Shown in pieces: positions 9,836 through 21,458 of a stretch of DNA of 64,000 bases (position 1 is the stretch's first letter; the number at the start of each line of letters is the position of its first letter). The position numbers and the translations under genes are program-made. A model generated the notes under the pieces. That model saw nothing but the letters and a program-made list of their open reading frames with translations, was not told the DNA's origin and made no database searches. This DNA is from Pilatotrama ljubarskyi (Eukaryota > Basidiomycota > Agaricomycetes > Polyporales > Polyporaceae): positions 633,649-697,648 of the forward strand of contig MU277677.1 in the NCBI GenBank assembly GCA_022385805.1. Reading direction: 5' to 3'.

Positions 9836-11061
9836 GACAAGAGTTCCGTCAAGTCCACCCTTCGCCTCTCTGTAGTCTCGTACAAGACTCCCTATGACGA
9901 GGGGACCGCCTCTCTTTACTTCCGCCGCAGCGAAGATAGCGACGATGTCTTCGTTCTCACCGCTGCCCACGTGACCAAACACCGGTTTGGCGTACTCGAA
10001 TCCCAGGAAGCGCCACGAAGAAAATGTGCACCTGGGTACTAGTAGGGGACGTACGAGATTGCTATAGTTGCTATTTTGTCCAGAACCGGCACCCTCCACA
10101 GCATGGTCGAGACATTGCAGAAGAAGATCGAGAGGCTTGAACTTGGCCGTATCGCAGGGGGCCCCAGTCGCTTCAAGAGGCCGAGCATGAGATGGGAGAC
10201 CTGGACAGGAGCATAGTAGCGCTGGATCGCTGGATCGTCTTCACTCCGTTGTTACCAAGCGCAGCTCGAATCTGCAGCAGCGTGTTGTCGGCTTTGTCCT
10301 GCACTCCGACCCGAGCAGCCTCGGGGCCAGCCCGTGCACCCTTGACTGGGCTGCAATCCAGCTCTAGAGGATTATGGTCGACTGGGAGACTACCAAGTGT
10401 CACAGCGTTTTCATCGGTGAGCTTCCCAACCAGTTTTCGGCCTGCCCATTTACTCCCGGACCCATGCTGACCAGCTGTATTTACCATAACCCGTAGGTGG
10501 CAGAGATCAAAGAGGAGGAATACTGCGGTTCCCCAAAGCCTTGGACGGTCGGGTTACCGCTACCCCTGGATAGGCTCCTCCAGGTCGGCGGCGTCGATCC
10601 TGAGAGCGTGATACACCAGCCCAAGCAACTCAACGCTCACGGCCACAATGCCATGCCGGTGATTAAGAACGGTCAGAGAACCGGCAACACCGTGCGTTGG
10701 CTCAACGGCCTGAAGTATCTCATCCGCTCCCACGCCGGTGACGTCGAGTTCACCGCCCTCGGGACCACCATCCTGCCCTACGGAGGCGGCCATGGTGCCT
10801 TCTCTGGCTCTACCGGCCTCGACAGAGGGGGGGGGGGGGGGGGCTGTTGCTATGATCACCGGTGGCGGCGCGCATGGCCTCCGCGACCGACATAACATTG
10901 GCGACCGCGTACTATGAGCTCCAGCCGCGGATCAAGGAGGCTTTGCCAGGCTGCTTCCTCTACCCATCCGCCAATGAGTCGGCTTGTGTGATGATCTTCG
11001 CTTCAGTACTACACCACCTTCTATCGCATCCATCCCAGCCAAGGATCCCTAAGACCTCTTA
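9836..11061 (+). pseudogene. Decayed trypsin-fold (S1-like) protease-family gene
   Basis: The pieces match an agaricomycete-specific family of large proteins with a chymotrypsin-like C-terminal fold. Visible in order: VFVLTAAHVTKH with the His codon at 9,968-9,970, a coiled-coil-like linker (LQKKIERLELGRIAGG) near 10,110-10,160, LDWAAIQL with the putative Asp at 10,344-10,346 directly before a stop, GLKYLIRSHAGDVEFTALGT near 10,705-10,770, GAFSGSTG where functional relatives carry GDSG, and finally TDITLATAYYELQPRIKEA with PGCFLYPSAN near 10,890-10,975. A run of 17 G at about 10,827-10,843 shifts the reading frame between the last two blocks. The missing GDSG serine motif, the stop codons and the frameshift make it a pseudogene, although a few homologues naturally lack parts of the triad. 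Confidence 0.55.
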
Positions 11062-11576
11062 GGGTTGAACGTTGAATCCGGGAATACCACGTTCGGTCGA
11101 GAACACATCAACTCGGGATCTGTTCTACGACTGGAGCAGGTTATCCCATGACTCCCGTATTCGCCACTGGCGTGCACGGTGGGACCTTACGGATGATTGT
11201 CGCGCGTTGTACTATACACCTATGATTATATTGCTGTAGTAATATCCCTTAACGAACCTGTGGTTGTACAAGCAAATCGATTCCACGTCGAGCAATAGCG
11301 CACATACTCCAACCGCTCAATTCCTCGATAGGCTTATAATAATCGGTCTACCGGCTGGCATATTCGTCAGGGTCGTCGACAGGTCTCGCCCCTCCTTACG
11401 AATCTTCATCCAAGCCATTCCGCGACCATCGTCATGCCACAGCTCACGATGCTCAGCTGCATTTCTCGGAATAGTCCAACCACTGGGATACCTGACCTGC
11501 ATCAAGACAATGGCTATGATGCATCCTACACATTCGCCAGACCCGAATATGTATCACCCCAGCCAGTAGTCAAAAT
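11062..11576. other. Spacer before PEX6, no clear gene
   Basis: About 500 bp. A short open stretch near 11,060-11,210 (VESGNTTFGREHINSGS, then DWSRLSHDSRIRHWRARW) looks like decayed coding sequence of a lineage-specific protein, possibly the tail of the preceding pseudogene. An antisense frame at 11,317-11,505 has no recognisable family. Part of this stretch must be the 3' UTR of the minus-strand PEX6 gene. Confidence 0.35.
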
Positions 11577-14500
11577 TCACGTTGACCCCTCCTTCGCAGT
11601 CAAGGACTGGTTCGAAAAGCGTTGTTGGATGCGCGCATAATGATCCATCTCCGCCTGGCTGACACTTGGCACGAGCTCGCGCAGCGCCGCGTTGAAGTCT
11701 TCCTCTGAGACGAGCACCTCGGTCTCGGCGGGTGTCGCGAGCTCGCCGAGGTAATACTGGGGCGTCATCGGGAACGGGTGCGGAGAGTCGGGCGGCGGGG
11801 AGGCATTCCACTTGGCTAGGAGGGACGGCGAGATGAGGAGAAGGACGATGCGCGGTGTCACTAGAACTTACCGATCATCGCCTCGAGTTCTTCGGCCTTG
11901 CGAGACATTGCTTTGAGGAGAGCGTCCGCGCAGAGCGCGTAGAAGTCGGCGCCAGTGTAGTGAAAAGGACATTGCTCAGCGATGCGTTCGAGCTTGAGGT
12001 CGGGGTGGAGGCGGAACTTGCGCGTCAGCGCCTGCAGGATGTTCAGTTGTGCTTCGTGGGTGGTGCTGACTCCCAAGTACAGCATACGGTCGAATCTGAC
12101 AGGGTGCTTGAGTTGACAGAATGCTAATATCTACGAAGGCCGGAATACGTACCGTCCCGGTCTCAGCAAAGCAGGATCAAGCAAGTCAGGCCGGTTAGTA
12201 GCCCCGATGACAAAGACATCCGCGCCCGACTTCCCGCCCGACAAACCATCAAGCTCCGCGAGCAGCTGGCTGACAATGCGGTCCATGACTCCGCCGGAGT
12301 CGCCATGGTTGCCTCGTTTCGGGGCCACGGAGTCGAGCTCGTCGAAGAAGATGACACACGGACGGGCGTCGCGGGCGCGCTGGAATACCCGGCGGACGTT
12401 CGCCTCGGACTCGCCGATGTACATGTTGAGTAGCTCGGGGCCTTTGACGGAGAAGAAGTTGAGCGCGCACGACGTCGCGACTGCTTTGGCGATGAGTGTC
12501 TTTCCTGTGCCTGGTGGGCCGTAGAGTAGGACGCCGGATCTTTGCTTTAGTCCGTCAGCGAATAGCTCGGGATGCTCGAGCGGTAGCTGAATGGTATCCA
12601 GGATGTCGGCCTTGACGTGGGCGAGACCGCCGACGTCGTCCCATGTTACCGAGGGTATCTTTGGCGCACCGATGCTCTCCGAATATGACGCTCTCGCTTT
12701 GCCGAGAGCTGACTCGAAATCCGCCGCGGTCAAGGGGATACCCGATGAGAAGACGTCGTAAGCGTTCCTACCGTTGTGTTAGGTCAGCTCGTTGGTGCGT
12801 TGCATCGCGTTGGATAGCTTACCAGGCGACTATTGAGCGCTGAACAGCAGCAGACTTGGCACGGGCAACGAGGTCGACGAGGTCGGCGGCGACCAGCGCC
12901 GCTGTTTGCAATGCCATATCCTTGACGGAGACGTCCGGGGCCAGGGCACTGCCTGAAAGTGCTGATAGGAGAATCTCATAGCGCTCCGCTTCCCCGGGTG
13001 CCTGGCACAGTGGGCATGAGCGATCAGCGGAGGCTTGAACCATGCAGACATACCTCGAACACGACTTCATGCTTGAAGCATGAGAGGATCTTGGACGGTA
13101 CTCGCTCGTGACTATCGGTCGTGCCGAAGAGGAGCACAGGGAAGCCAGTCAGACTCCATGAGGGCTGTAAGCTTGCTATGCAGTCGCGGAGCACTTCTGC
13201 TACGGCTGGCTCTGCAGGCATGGCGTGGTTTTTTCAGAGAGCGCATATATGGGTCAAAGGTGAGCGTACCCTTGCCAGGCTCTTGACCTTGCGTGCTCTG
13301 TGCGAAGGCGTCGATGTGCTTCAGGAGGAGAATGCAAGGAGAGCAGGACGCTGCTCGTTCGAACCGGGCCTGTAGCGTTCCCTCTGTCTTTGCGTCGGTA
13401 TCTCCGATCACATCGTAGCAATCCACCTGCAATGACATGAGCTGGAGGCGGAGGATAATACGATGAGGGATTGCTCACTTCGAGAAGATGGATACCCAGC
13501 CGTTGAGCGACCCAGCTAGCTGTCGTAGACTTGCCGACACCTCGCGGACCTTGCAACAGGATTGAGAGCTGGAGATGATAATCTACTGCCCTCCGGTTGA
13601 GCGCGGCCGACGAGAGAGCAAGCAGTTTTCCGTAGGCCGTGTCTTGATCTGGAATCAGATTCACAGGGGGCGGCACCTTCTGAACTGCTGGGACTGAGTG
13701 GCTTTCACACAAGTATGGATGAAGGATGTGTCCTACCGATGCCAAGATATTGGGCCATATCCGGTACACGAGAGTGCTCTACGCCCGTCTGAACCATGCG
13801 AGTGGCCGAAGGGTCCACCCAGCATCCGAGTTCGCCAACGGTGGCGCCAACGTACATGTCGGGAGACGACATCTCACCTAGACGTGAGGGAACGCTGTGT
13901 TCAACGTTGGTGACGAGGAAGTAGACGAGCTCGTTCGGTTCGCCAGGGGTTTCCACGACGCTGCAATACATCGCATCAGCGGCAAGACGGGGCGGGAGGA
14001 TGGCTTCACTGACTCGAATTCGCCGCCGTCTCCAGATTGATCCGGGTCCTCCTCGTCCGGTATGCTGTGATGTCTCAGCAGGTCATCGGTATTGATGCCT
14101 ACTGCGATGACATCGCCCTGCTTAACGAGACGAGTGCTGTCTTTGAAGTAGCTCTGCAGCGCATGCAGGAAGAGGGACTGATACGTCCTGTCCGTGGAGA
14201 ATGCAGACGCAACTCGAGCGATGGTGACCGTCTTCGCGACCGGTATCGTGGGTCGTCGCGACCCGAACGGACTCGGACGGATGCAGACTTGGGACTTTGG
14301 TTCGAGTCCTCCGTGTTCCCGTAGATTGTACAGAAGTTGCGGAGAGAGGTACAGTCCGCTGCCAAGCACCGGTTAGAAGACGACATCTACAATGTAGCGA
14401 TAGGCTCACTGATTGCTTGCAATGTCGTCTCTTGCGTGTACGCGAGCCAAGCGGAAGTTGTGTCCGCGCTCACAGCGGATGATAGCCTGCCGAGACATGA

Positions 14501-15597
14501 GTTCGTATATGCTGCTATTGCCCCATAGTACACGTACCCAGTCGCCATCCAGGACGCCGATGCGGCTCAGTTCTGAGGTGCGCACGTAGACCGCGCATTC
14601 GTTCTCAAGGGAGAGTACCTGTTTGTCGAGGGCATATGCCTTGTAGGCACGCTCGGGCTGACTTAGACTCAGGTTGCCGGCCGAGTCTGACACCCCGTTG
14701 GCGACGCCGTTCGGGGCATGTCCATTCGGGGGAGACCCAGGATTATCCGCCACATTCAGCGAGCGAAGCACGGAGCCGGCGAGGAAGTCCTCTCCGATCT
14801 CGAACTCGCCCTGCTCAGACCCAGAAATCTCAGGCTCGGAGTAGCCGTCAATGTCGCCGTCCGGGATAGTGGGTATGGCGTCTTCTGCGACAACCTCTCC
14901 CGATGCCGGAGGAGCAGACACGTAGACCTTGGTGCTGCCACGCCGAGAGACGCCTTGCTGCACTGGCGCAGCCATGACCAGTCTGAACTGCAGGGTAGAA
15001 GTCAGGGCGGCGGAGGACCCGGACGCGTCGTGATCGCGCGTGAGGGTATACGTCGTGCCCTCGCGGAGCACCATCTCGCTGGCAAATAGCCATTCCTCCA
15101 ACGCGTGAGGATTAGAAGACGCGTATTCATACGCTTCGTCCGAGAGAGCTGAGAAGATAACTTCGGAGAGAGCGAGCGGACGGATGACGGTGACCAGGTG
15201 CGTCGGCTCTGCTGGTACCGTACTGGCCTGGCCGGCGGGGAATATGTGAGGGTATTCTGTCTGCCAACGCCTCGGAAGAGACAGCTCCTTGACCTATATG
15301 CCGCGCATGTCGTCGGTGCTGAGCCTATGTACAGAGCTGCAGCCGACTCACGTTCCGGTCCAGGACTCCCCAGCAGGCTATGGACGGCAATCCGGGAGCG
15401 CTACCGGTCTGTTTGCCCGCAGACCGCGCAATCGAGAGCGCGACCTTCTCGTCCGCAGAGAGCAGCAGCGCATTCCATATGGGCTCCGGCACGCGCGCGA
15501 CGTCGTCGGCGGGGGCGGGGGCGTCGTGGAATGCGGGGGAGGCACTGGCGGTGGGCGGACGCTCGAACAAGAAGGGCATCCCGAGCACGGCGCACAA
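11577..15597 (-). CDS. PEX6: Peroxisomal biogenesis factor 6 (type II AAA ATPase), 12 exons
   Basis: PEX6 with PEX1 forms the hexameric AAA motor at the peroxisome membrane that pulls ubiquitinated PEX5 back to the cytosol. The spliced protein is about 1,100 residues, the usual length. The N-terminal domains come from exons 15597-15352 and 15260-14538. The first AAA domain (D1) has Walker [10 protein letters not shown] at about 13,520-13,545 and a weak Walker B ([11 protein letters not shown]), as is normal for PEX6 D1. The second (D2) is canonical: [12 protein letters not shown], Walker [27 protein letters not shown], Walker [10 protein letters not shown] and [18 protein letters not shown] between about 12,660 and 12,150. 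The C-terminus has [14 protein letters not shown] and ends at 11,577. I chose the ATG at 15,597 because it opens an uninterrupted first exon followed by a good GTGAGT donor. Splice phases agree where checked. The gene starts only 180 bp from GAR1, which is divergent. Confidence 0.95.
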
Positions 15598-15777
15598 GCG
15601 CCCGTGCTGCTCTCTTTTTCACGCTCGTCCACTTTCGCGGCTCGCTCGTGTTTCCGCCGCCTCTCTTTGCCGCCGCCGCCCGCTCTCTGTGCGCACCGGC
15701 TTTCTGGGTCCAGCAGCTCCGGAAGTGCGCTGCTGGTTAGCTCGCTGTTTGGTCTAGCGACGCTACTTGTGTGAAAT

Positions 15778-16556
15778 ATGAGCAGAGGACGAGGAGGATT
15801 TGGCGGTCGTGGTGGAGGTACGTCTGGGAAATCAGGCTGGTCGTGTGCATGGCTCAATTCATGGAAATTTGCAGGCCGCGGTGGTGGCAGGGGAGGTTTC
15901 ACCCAGAGGGACCAGGGTCCTCCTGATACTGTTCTCGGTATATCTATGCTACTGTGTCTTCACGGCGTACCCCATCTAAGATCATCTCTGCACAGAAATG
16001 GGCTCTTTCCTGCACGCAGTAGAAGACGAAATGCTCTGCCAGTCGCTCATCCCCGACAAAGTCCCCTACTTCAACGCGCCCATCTACCTCCAAAACAAGT
16101 CCGTCATCGGCCGCGTGGACGAGATCCTCGGGCCGATCAACGAGGTCTACTTCTCGGTGAAGATGGGCGAGGGCATGGTCGCCAGCAGCTTCAAGAAGGG
16201 CGACAAGGTGTACATAGGCGGCGACAAGCTCCTTCCCCTCGAGCGGTTCTTGCCTAAACCTAAGGCTGCCGGGGGTGAGCGTTGTTCCTCGGTGGATGAT
16301 GCCTGCACGGAGTGCTCATGTGTGGTTTCTAGGTGTGAAAAAGGCCCGTGGGGCTGGTGGACGTGGGGGTGCTGGCGGCAGAGGCCGCGGCGCCCCGGGC
16401 GGTCGGGGAGGCTTCTCGCGCGGAGGAGGCCGTGGCGCACCAAGAGGGCGGGGCGGTTTTGGCGGAGGACGGGGTGCACCCAGAGGCCGTGGTGGCTTCG
16501 GTGGTGGCGGTTTTAGTGGTGGTCGGGGCCGCGGTGGTGGCTACCGAGGATCATAG
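15778..16556 (+). CDS. GAR1: H/ACA ribonucleoprotein subunit GAR1, four exons, 201 aa
   Basis: GAR1 is the nucleolar H/ACA snoRNP subunit that binds the pseudouridine synthase Cbf5/dyskerin and is needed for rRNA pseudouridylation. Exons 15778-15817, 15875-15937, 15996-16274 and 16333-16556 join in phase. The layout is typical: an N-terminal Gly/Arg-rich region, the conserved beta-barrel core (from [15 protein letters not shown] through [20 protein letters not shown] and [19 protein letters not shown]), and a second long RGG-rich tail beginning [11 protein letters not shown] and ending GGGYRGS. Length equals that of yeast and animal GAR1. It is divergent from PEX6 and convergent with the kinetochore gene whose stop lies about 185 bp downstream. 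Confidence 0.95.
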
Positions 16557-16740
16557 TGGGGATGTGCTTGTGTGTAGTAGGCGGTGTACGAGTTTCCCGT
16601 TGCTTTCTCCATCTCTTTGCCATTCCGCTTGTATCTTACTCTGAGCGACGCTCACCGGTCCGCTCTGCGGTAAACTGCTATATTACAGTAGAGATCCGAA
16701 AGGAAAGGTATGGCTACAGAAGAAGGGTATACAGGTGGTA

Positions 16741-17591
16741 TTACAACTTCAGCGCTTTGATCTCCTCCGCGACGGTCTTGACGCGCTCTGAACGCTCGAG
16801 CTGGACGGGTACCGCCTGGACAGACGAATCAGTGGCAGGGTATCACACTACGTGAGGTGAACGCACCTGCTTGAGCTCCTCCACAATAGCGAAGGTCTGG
16901 GATGCAACATCTTCGATACGCTGGTGCGCGGCTGCTGGTACTGCTGGTAGCATGAGCAGAGGTATTCGACCGGAAAAGCGACACACGACATACTCTCGTC
17001 ATCGATCTGCACGTCCTCTTCACCTAGCTCGTCGAGCACTGCGGCTTCTTCTGTGTCTAGCTCCGCCTGGCTGGCTAAGAGTTCGCGCATCTGCCTCTCA
17101 ATCTCCTCGGGCTTTGTGCGGCGCTCCCTGGCTATCTGGAGGTCCCATCGGAGGCTTTGGTCTGAGAGAGACCAGATGTGTCGGTCGAAGCCCTCGTCGA
17201 ACGGCTCCATGTCTGGATTGTAAAGTGGAGCAGTGATTGATCAGCTTGATTGAGAGAGCAAATCAGGGGTAGAACGTACCTTCTTCGTCCTCGTTGATGT
17301 CTTCCAGGTTCTGGCCGTTGACCCGGATGTTGGGCCTCGCCATGTCGAACGTTCGGTCAATAAACTGGAAATCCAAACATAAGCAGAATGTTGCGGGCGC
17401 GACGTGAGGTGACATACGCGGTGAAGGTGAGCAAGAAGGACTTCGCGGTCCTCGGCGGTGCCGGTGCCGGCTAGCTGCTCGTCGAGGGCGGTGAGGGCAG
17501 CGATGGTGTAGTTGCGTTTGATGCGGCGCCAGTCGTCAAGGGTCTCGACGGAGATGCGGGGCAGCTCTTCCCGCTGCGCCTCGGCGGACAT
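16741..17591 (-). CDS. Mis14/Nsl1-like kinetochore protein (MIND/Mis12 complex), five exons
   Basis: The spliced protein of roughly 200 residues begins at the ATG at 17,591 (MSAEAQREELPRISVE). It contains DWRRIKRNYTIAALTALDEQL, then FIDRTFDMARPNIRVNGQNL, EDMEPFDEGFDRHIWSLSDQ and SLRWDLQIARERR, followed by a Glu-rich coiled coil that ends EEIKALKL. These blocks match fungal Mis14/Nsl1 proteins, subunits of the MIND complex that joins inner centromere to the Ndc80 complex. A longer upstream in-frame ATG exists at 17,714, but the stretch between is basic and unconserved in type. The last exon is 16815-16741 and the fourth ends at 16,867. Alternative: another small coiled-coil kinetochore subunit of the same complex. 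Confidence 0.6.
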
Positions 17592-17771
17592 GGTCGTCGA
17601 TGTGATGGAGGCAGAACGGTAACGCGCCGCGTCTCGGGCACGTTGCGTCACGCGTCGGTCACATTCTACCGCCAACTTCTTATTCAAGGCACTGCGCACC
17701 CAGTTGATGTACAACTTGACGTTGGATCGACACGTGCGTAGTACTTGCTTTGCAACTTTACGACAGAGCGA

Positions 17772-19542
17772 CTAGAGAGTACGCCTTGCCAGCACTCGCC
17801 TCCAAGAATCAGTTACATTGACAGCCTGAGCGGGGCCTCCTCCGCTCGTCCATCCCTCCTTCGCACCCGATTCTTCATCGACGACCGTCACTCCCATCTT
17901 CCGCAGTTGTCCCACCGCCAACCCCTTCCATGCGTCCGGTCTCTGCACTTCGAACAACTCCACCATCTTCAGCCCGCCACCGTACCTCGGCGACCGTCGA
18001 CTTGCCACCACAGTTAATCCAGTCCAGAAGCCCTCGCTCGGACTCAGGTCAAACAACTCCACCGCCTCCACGTTTGGGCACAGCAGCGCCGACCCGTTCA
18101 ATCCGAACTCGCATATGAAGTCTTCAGTGACTTCCTCAAATGCGTACTCCACCGCAGCGTCTTCAGCCCTGGCAGCGCGTGTAGCATCCTTGCCCACTGC
18201 CTCCGCTCAATGCTCACGTCCTCTTCACCACGGATGGCCCAGTTCCCGGACACGACGAACGTCTCCACCTGGGACGTCTCAATCGGCCACTCGCCGAAGA
18301 AGCGCGCTCCCGGGCCCTCATTCCCAGGACTAGTAGGATACGTGGCTCTGATCTGCAGTGCAGGGGAGTGATAGTCGGCAGGCTCGCGGTATGCGAGCAG
18401 AGACCACTCTCGCCCATCCCAAACGAGCTCGAGGCGCCGCAGGCCGTGGAGTGATTCGAACCGAAGAGAGTTGTGCGCCGGGACGATGTGTGCAAAGGTC
18501 TCCCCTAGTTCCAGGTCCGTGCAGATGTCTATGTCCGTCTGGACCGGCAGCACGAGATTGTGGAGAAAGCTTGGAATTCCCCAAGGGGGCTCGGCGGCTA
18601 TCCACAAAGATCGGAGGCGGGGAAGGGCGACCTTCCGAGGATCAAAGTTGCCCCCATGGTTGAACCTCCCTGGAACGCTCAGCTCCCCGAGGAGTGGGCT
18701 GCGCTCGAGAAGGTCCAGCATGGTGACCAGGGAAGGCAGCATGTGGGACAACTTGATGGTGGTGAGCGGCTAGATCCTCTCGGAAGAAGCGGCAAAGCCG
18801 CCCTACTGAGCTCTAGAATGCGCAGCGATGGCACACTGTCGAGCTCTGGAGGCGGGTCGGTCAAAGCAGGAATAGAGAATAGTTCCTGCCTGTCCGGGAA
18901 CTTCTCTATCGACAGCACTTCTAGGCTGGATGAAGGTAGCGCCTGTAGTTTCTCTACTATAGGGTAGAGGTGAACCTTGTCGGGGATGCGGAGTGAGAGG
19001 AGGCGAGTCTGGTCAAGATTGGTGGCGATACGCTTGAGAGCAGCCGTGATTGCACGAGGGTGATATGCGGAGGACACAGAATTCACGGTATACGGAGGAC
19101 GGTAGGAAACCAGCAGCGGTAGCCTCTTAGACCGCTCCGCAAAGGCAATGATCCCATCCCGACGGTTGAGCTTGATTTCCGCCCACAGAGGAGGAAAATC
19201 AAGCGCAAGGCTGCGCCAGTGCTTGCATACATGGCTGAGTGCGATGACATCCTTGTTGCTCTCGGCGAAGGCCACAACGTAGGAGAAAATGATGGTGAGT
19301 AGCTCAGGAGGGAGGGTACTGACGAGCGCGAAGGTGTTGAGGGTGGAAGAGAGCTGGGTAATCTCTTCCAAGAGGTCGCGGACCTTTGCGCGCCGAACTT
19401 CAATTTTTGTGCGGATCGTTTCTTGGAGATTTACGGAGTCGCGCACGAGGGATACCGCAAGTTGGTTATCGCGGGCTAGTAGCGGTGGCGTCTGCATGCT
19501 AACCATGCCAGCACGTCCGAGATCTACCGTCACAGCCTGCAC
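17772..19542 (-). pseudogene. F-box protein gene with two apparent frameshifts
   Basis: The first part (19,542 to about 18,790) encodes an N-terminal helix (VRRAKVRDLLEEITQLSSTL) and an F-box, STLPPELLTIIFSYVV with VIALSHVCKHWRSLALDFPPLW, typical of expanded agaricomycete F-box families that recruit substrates to SCF ubiquitin ligases. LRR-like segments follow (SVPSLRILEL). The frame then changes near 18,780, where the protein continues as KLSHMLPSLVTMLDLLER without a GT-AG intron of matching phase, and changes again near 18,165, where LKTLRW joins VEYAFEEVTEDFICEFG one base out of phase. The last part runs to the stop at 17,772. The gene is therefore either a recent pseudogene or carries two sequencing errors. 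I cannot tell which from the sequence. Confidence 0.6.
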
Positions 19543-20025
19543 CTGCGATGAGCATCGTCAGCGTCATCCGACTGAAGTCCTGCCCCTCCGACGCCTGGGC
19601 TCCTTCAGGCTGCACTGGTATCAATAACTTACGTGAGCAGTCGAGGAGGGCGCAAATGGCTAGGGTCGCAGTGTATACAAGGCGCGGAGGGACTTAACAA
19701 CTTGCAACACTTGTCGGGTCCAGCGTTCCGCCGTCGACGCGTTGACGCGTAGTCACGGGGCCGTGTAGTCACAGCAGAGAGAGCGCGCCGGATAACGGTG
19801 CGCAAGAGGCAATGGCATTTACTGGGCAATATCGACTGAGCAACGAAAATACGAAGTATGGATAAACAAAGGCCGAGAACATGACCAAGTAATGCACTAA
19901 GCAGGCTTCATTAATGCAGAGATTACAGTGAAGCTACCACGAAAGTGTCCGCAATACAAGTCCCCATCGTATACAATTACAATATCTTCACGTCCTTCGT
20001 TTGTCTTCTCCACCTCGCCTGGTGC
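19543..20025. other. Intergenic stretch, no gene seen
   Basis: Contains the 5' side of the F-box gene and the 3' side of the C2orf76 homologue, both on the minus strand. AT content rises at 19,850-20,000. No RNA gene or conserved frame is visible. Confidence 0.4.
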
Positions 20026-20736
20026 TCAACTCTCCCACTTGGTCTGCGGACGATATACCATGAGTAACCCAGGCGGTCAACTTCGTAGATGAGCACTTAC
20101 ATCAGGATGCTTCTTGAATTCCTCGTACGCTTGACGATTGAAGAAGCTCACTTCGGATTCGTTCTCTGCGTGCCGTGCGATTAGTAGAGCTCATCGACCC
20201 CACACAGACGACTCACCTAGCCCCAGTTCAGCCAGCGTCTTCGAGTCATCGTCGAATATCCAATCATCGTGATCGAGGTTAATGATGAGGTTCGTCGTCT
20301 GCACGGAAATATGTAGGCTCTTTGCCGCCGTCGACTATGGGAACGAAGGACCGACCTTTGCACCGTGTGCCTTCGTGTAGAGCTTGATCGTGTCTGTGAT
20401 CGGTGTTGAGCTACCAGTATCGAAGCTGATTGGGAGAGGTGCGACCTACCAAGTACCGTACTGCGATATGGCTTCCATGCGGGCTGGGTTTGTATCGCTG
20501 GAGGGAAGGTGCGTCGAATACGAGAACGCAAGGCGATCTAGGATGAAGCGGTGTCTACCTTGTCGTACGGTGTCCTTCAGCTGCCCGACCGTTGTCGTTT
20601 CCAGGTTGACATGGTGCAGCACAAGACTCTTCTCTGTGCGGTACTCGAAGGACTTGATCACTCGGACCGTCAGAGTGGCGTCGGTCTTGGGGACCGCGAG
20701 GTTGACCGGGACGTCTGAGATGTCGTCAGAAGACAT
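20026..20736 (-). CDS. C2orf76/UPF0538 family protein, six exons, 142 aa
   Basis: The spliced protein starts MSSDDISDVPVNLAV and shows the whole conserved core of UPF0538 (human C2orf76): TVRVIKSFEYRTEKSLVLHH, VGQLKDTVRQAIQTQPAWKP, YTKAHGAKTTNLIINLDHDD, DDSKTLAELGLENESEVSFF and NRQAYEEFKKHPDTKWES. The family is found from fungi to animals; the fold looks ubiquitin-like and the function is not established. I begin at the ATG at 20,736 rather than 20,766 because the family starts close to this acidic stretch. Five introns, all about 55-65 nt, separate the blocks. The stop is at 20,026-20,028, in the exon that encodes TKWES. Confidence 0.85.
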
Positions 20737-20949
20737 GGGTAGAGTGCTCGGTGGTTTCGTATGCAACCAATTCGTGGCCGTCGAGGTATGAACGAGTGTT
20801 TCTTATATTGTTTCCGTTGTGCTAGATGACGGTGAACGTTCAGGACGATGCTGGAACCACTCGGCAGACGCCGAACGCGTCTATGTAGTCCCTCGCACCA
20901 ATGGGCGCCTAAAGTGTTGCCCTTGCTCGTGTGCGGCGGCCAGTACTAG

Positions 20950-21356
20950 CAGTCTGTAGCAGTTCGACGTTCGGCCAACGGCCGAAGTTGATGTTTCCGC
21001 ACATCTCATGACTGATTGTTCCTTCCAAAGATTGGCACATGCACCGACATCGTCTACTTACGTGCATCAGGTACGCCGCCGCGTCTGCCGACTTCAAGTG
21101 GGGCTGCACCGGACGCCGATGCGTCCCAATTCTCCGCCTTGACAAACCGCGGAAGGAGCTCGTGAGACTCCGCGGCTGGTATAGGCTCGTTCTGACACGA
21201 CGGGCATACGACATGCCTATTCTCGAGACGGTTCATTTCAAGAGAGAAGCAGAAGCGGTGCGCGCGAATTCTCATGGCGAGAGCTGGGTGCGTCATTTCC
21301 TTCCTCTTGCCTGCTGCTTGCACGCTTGGCCGAGGTTTCGCCGCGTCGACGCTCAT
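20950..21356 (-). CDS. Small hypothetical protein with a CxxC motif, end not resolved
   Basis: The frame from the ATG at 21,356 reads MSVDAAKPRPSVQAAGKRK and continues through FCFSLEMNRLENRHVVCPSC to AAPLEVGRRGGVPDA near 21,066, where a consensus GTAAGT donor follows, so at least one more exon is expected. The downstream exon is not clear. I recognise no family. The gene would be divergent from the beta-glucosidase at 21,459, about 100 bp apart. Competing open frames on the plus strand look less convincing. Confidence 0.3.
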
Positions 21357-21458
21357 TATATAAATCGTTCTCAGGACCGAGAACATGCCGCCTGAGGCAA
21401 TAACCCGCTCGCCTCATTCACTCGCTGCCCAGCGACGGACTAACGAGCTCGTGTGGCC

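Noticed and set aside
9426..9875. Several overlapping open frames on both strands around 9.4-9.9 kb
   Set aside because: They cross a GC-rich repetitive cluster in which stop codons are rare by composition; the translations are Arg/Pro/Ser-rich and unlike any family.
11317..11505. Small minus-strand gene downstream of PEX6
   Set aside because: A 62-codon frame without similarity, splice context or biased composition; it probably lies in the PEX6 3' region.
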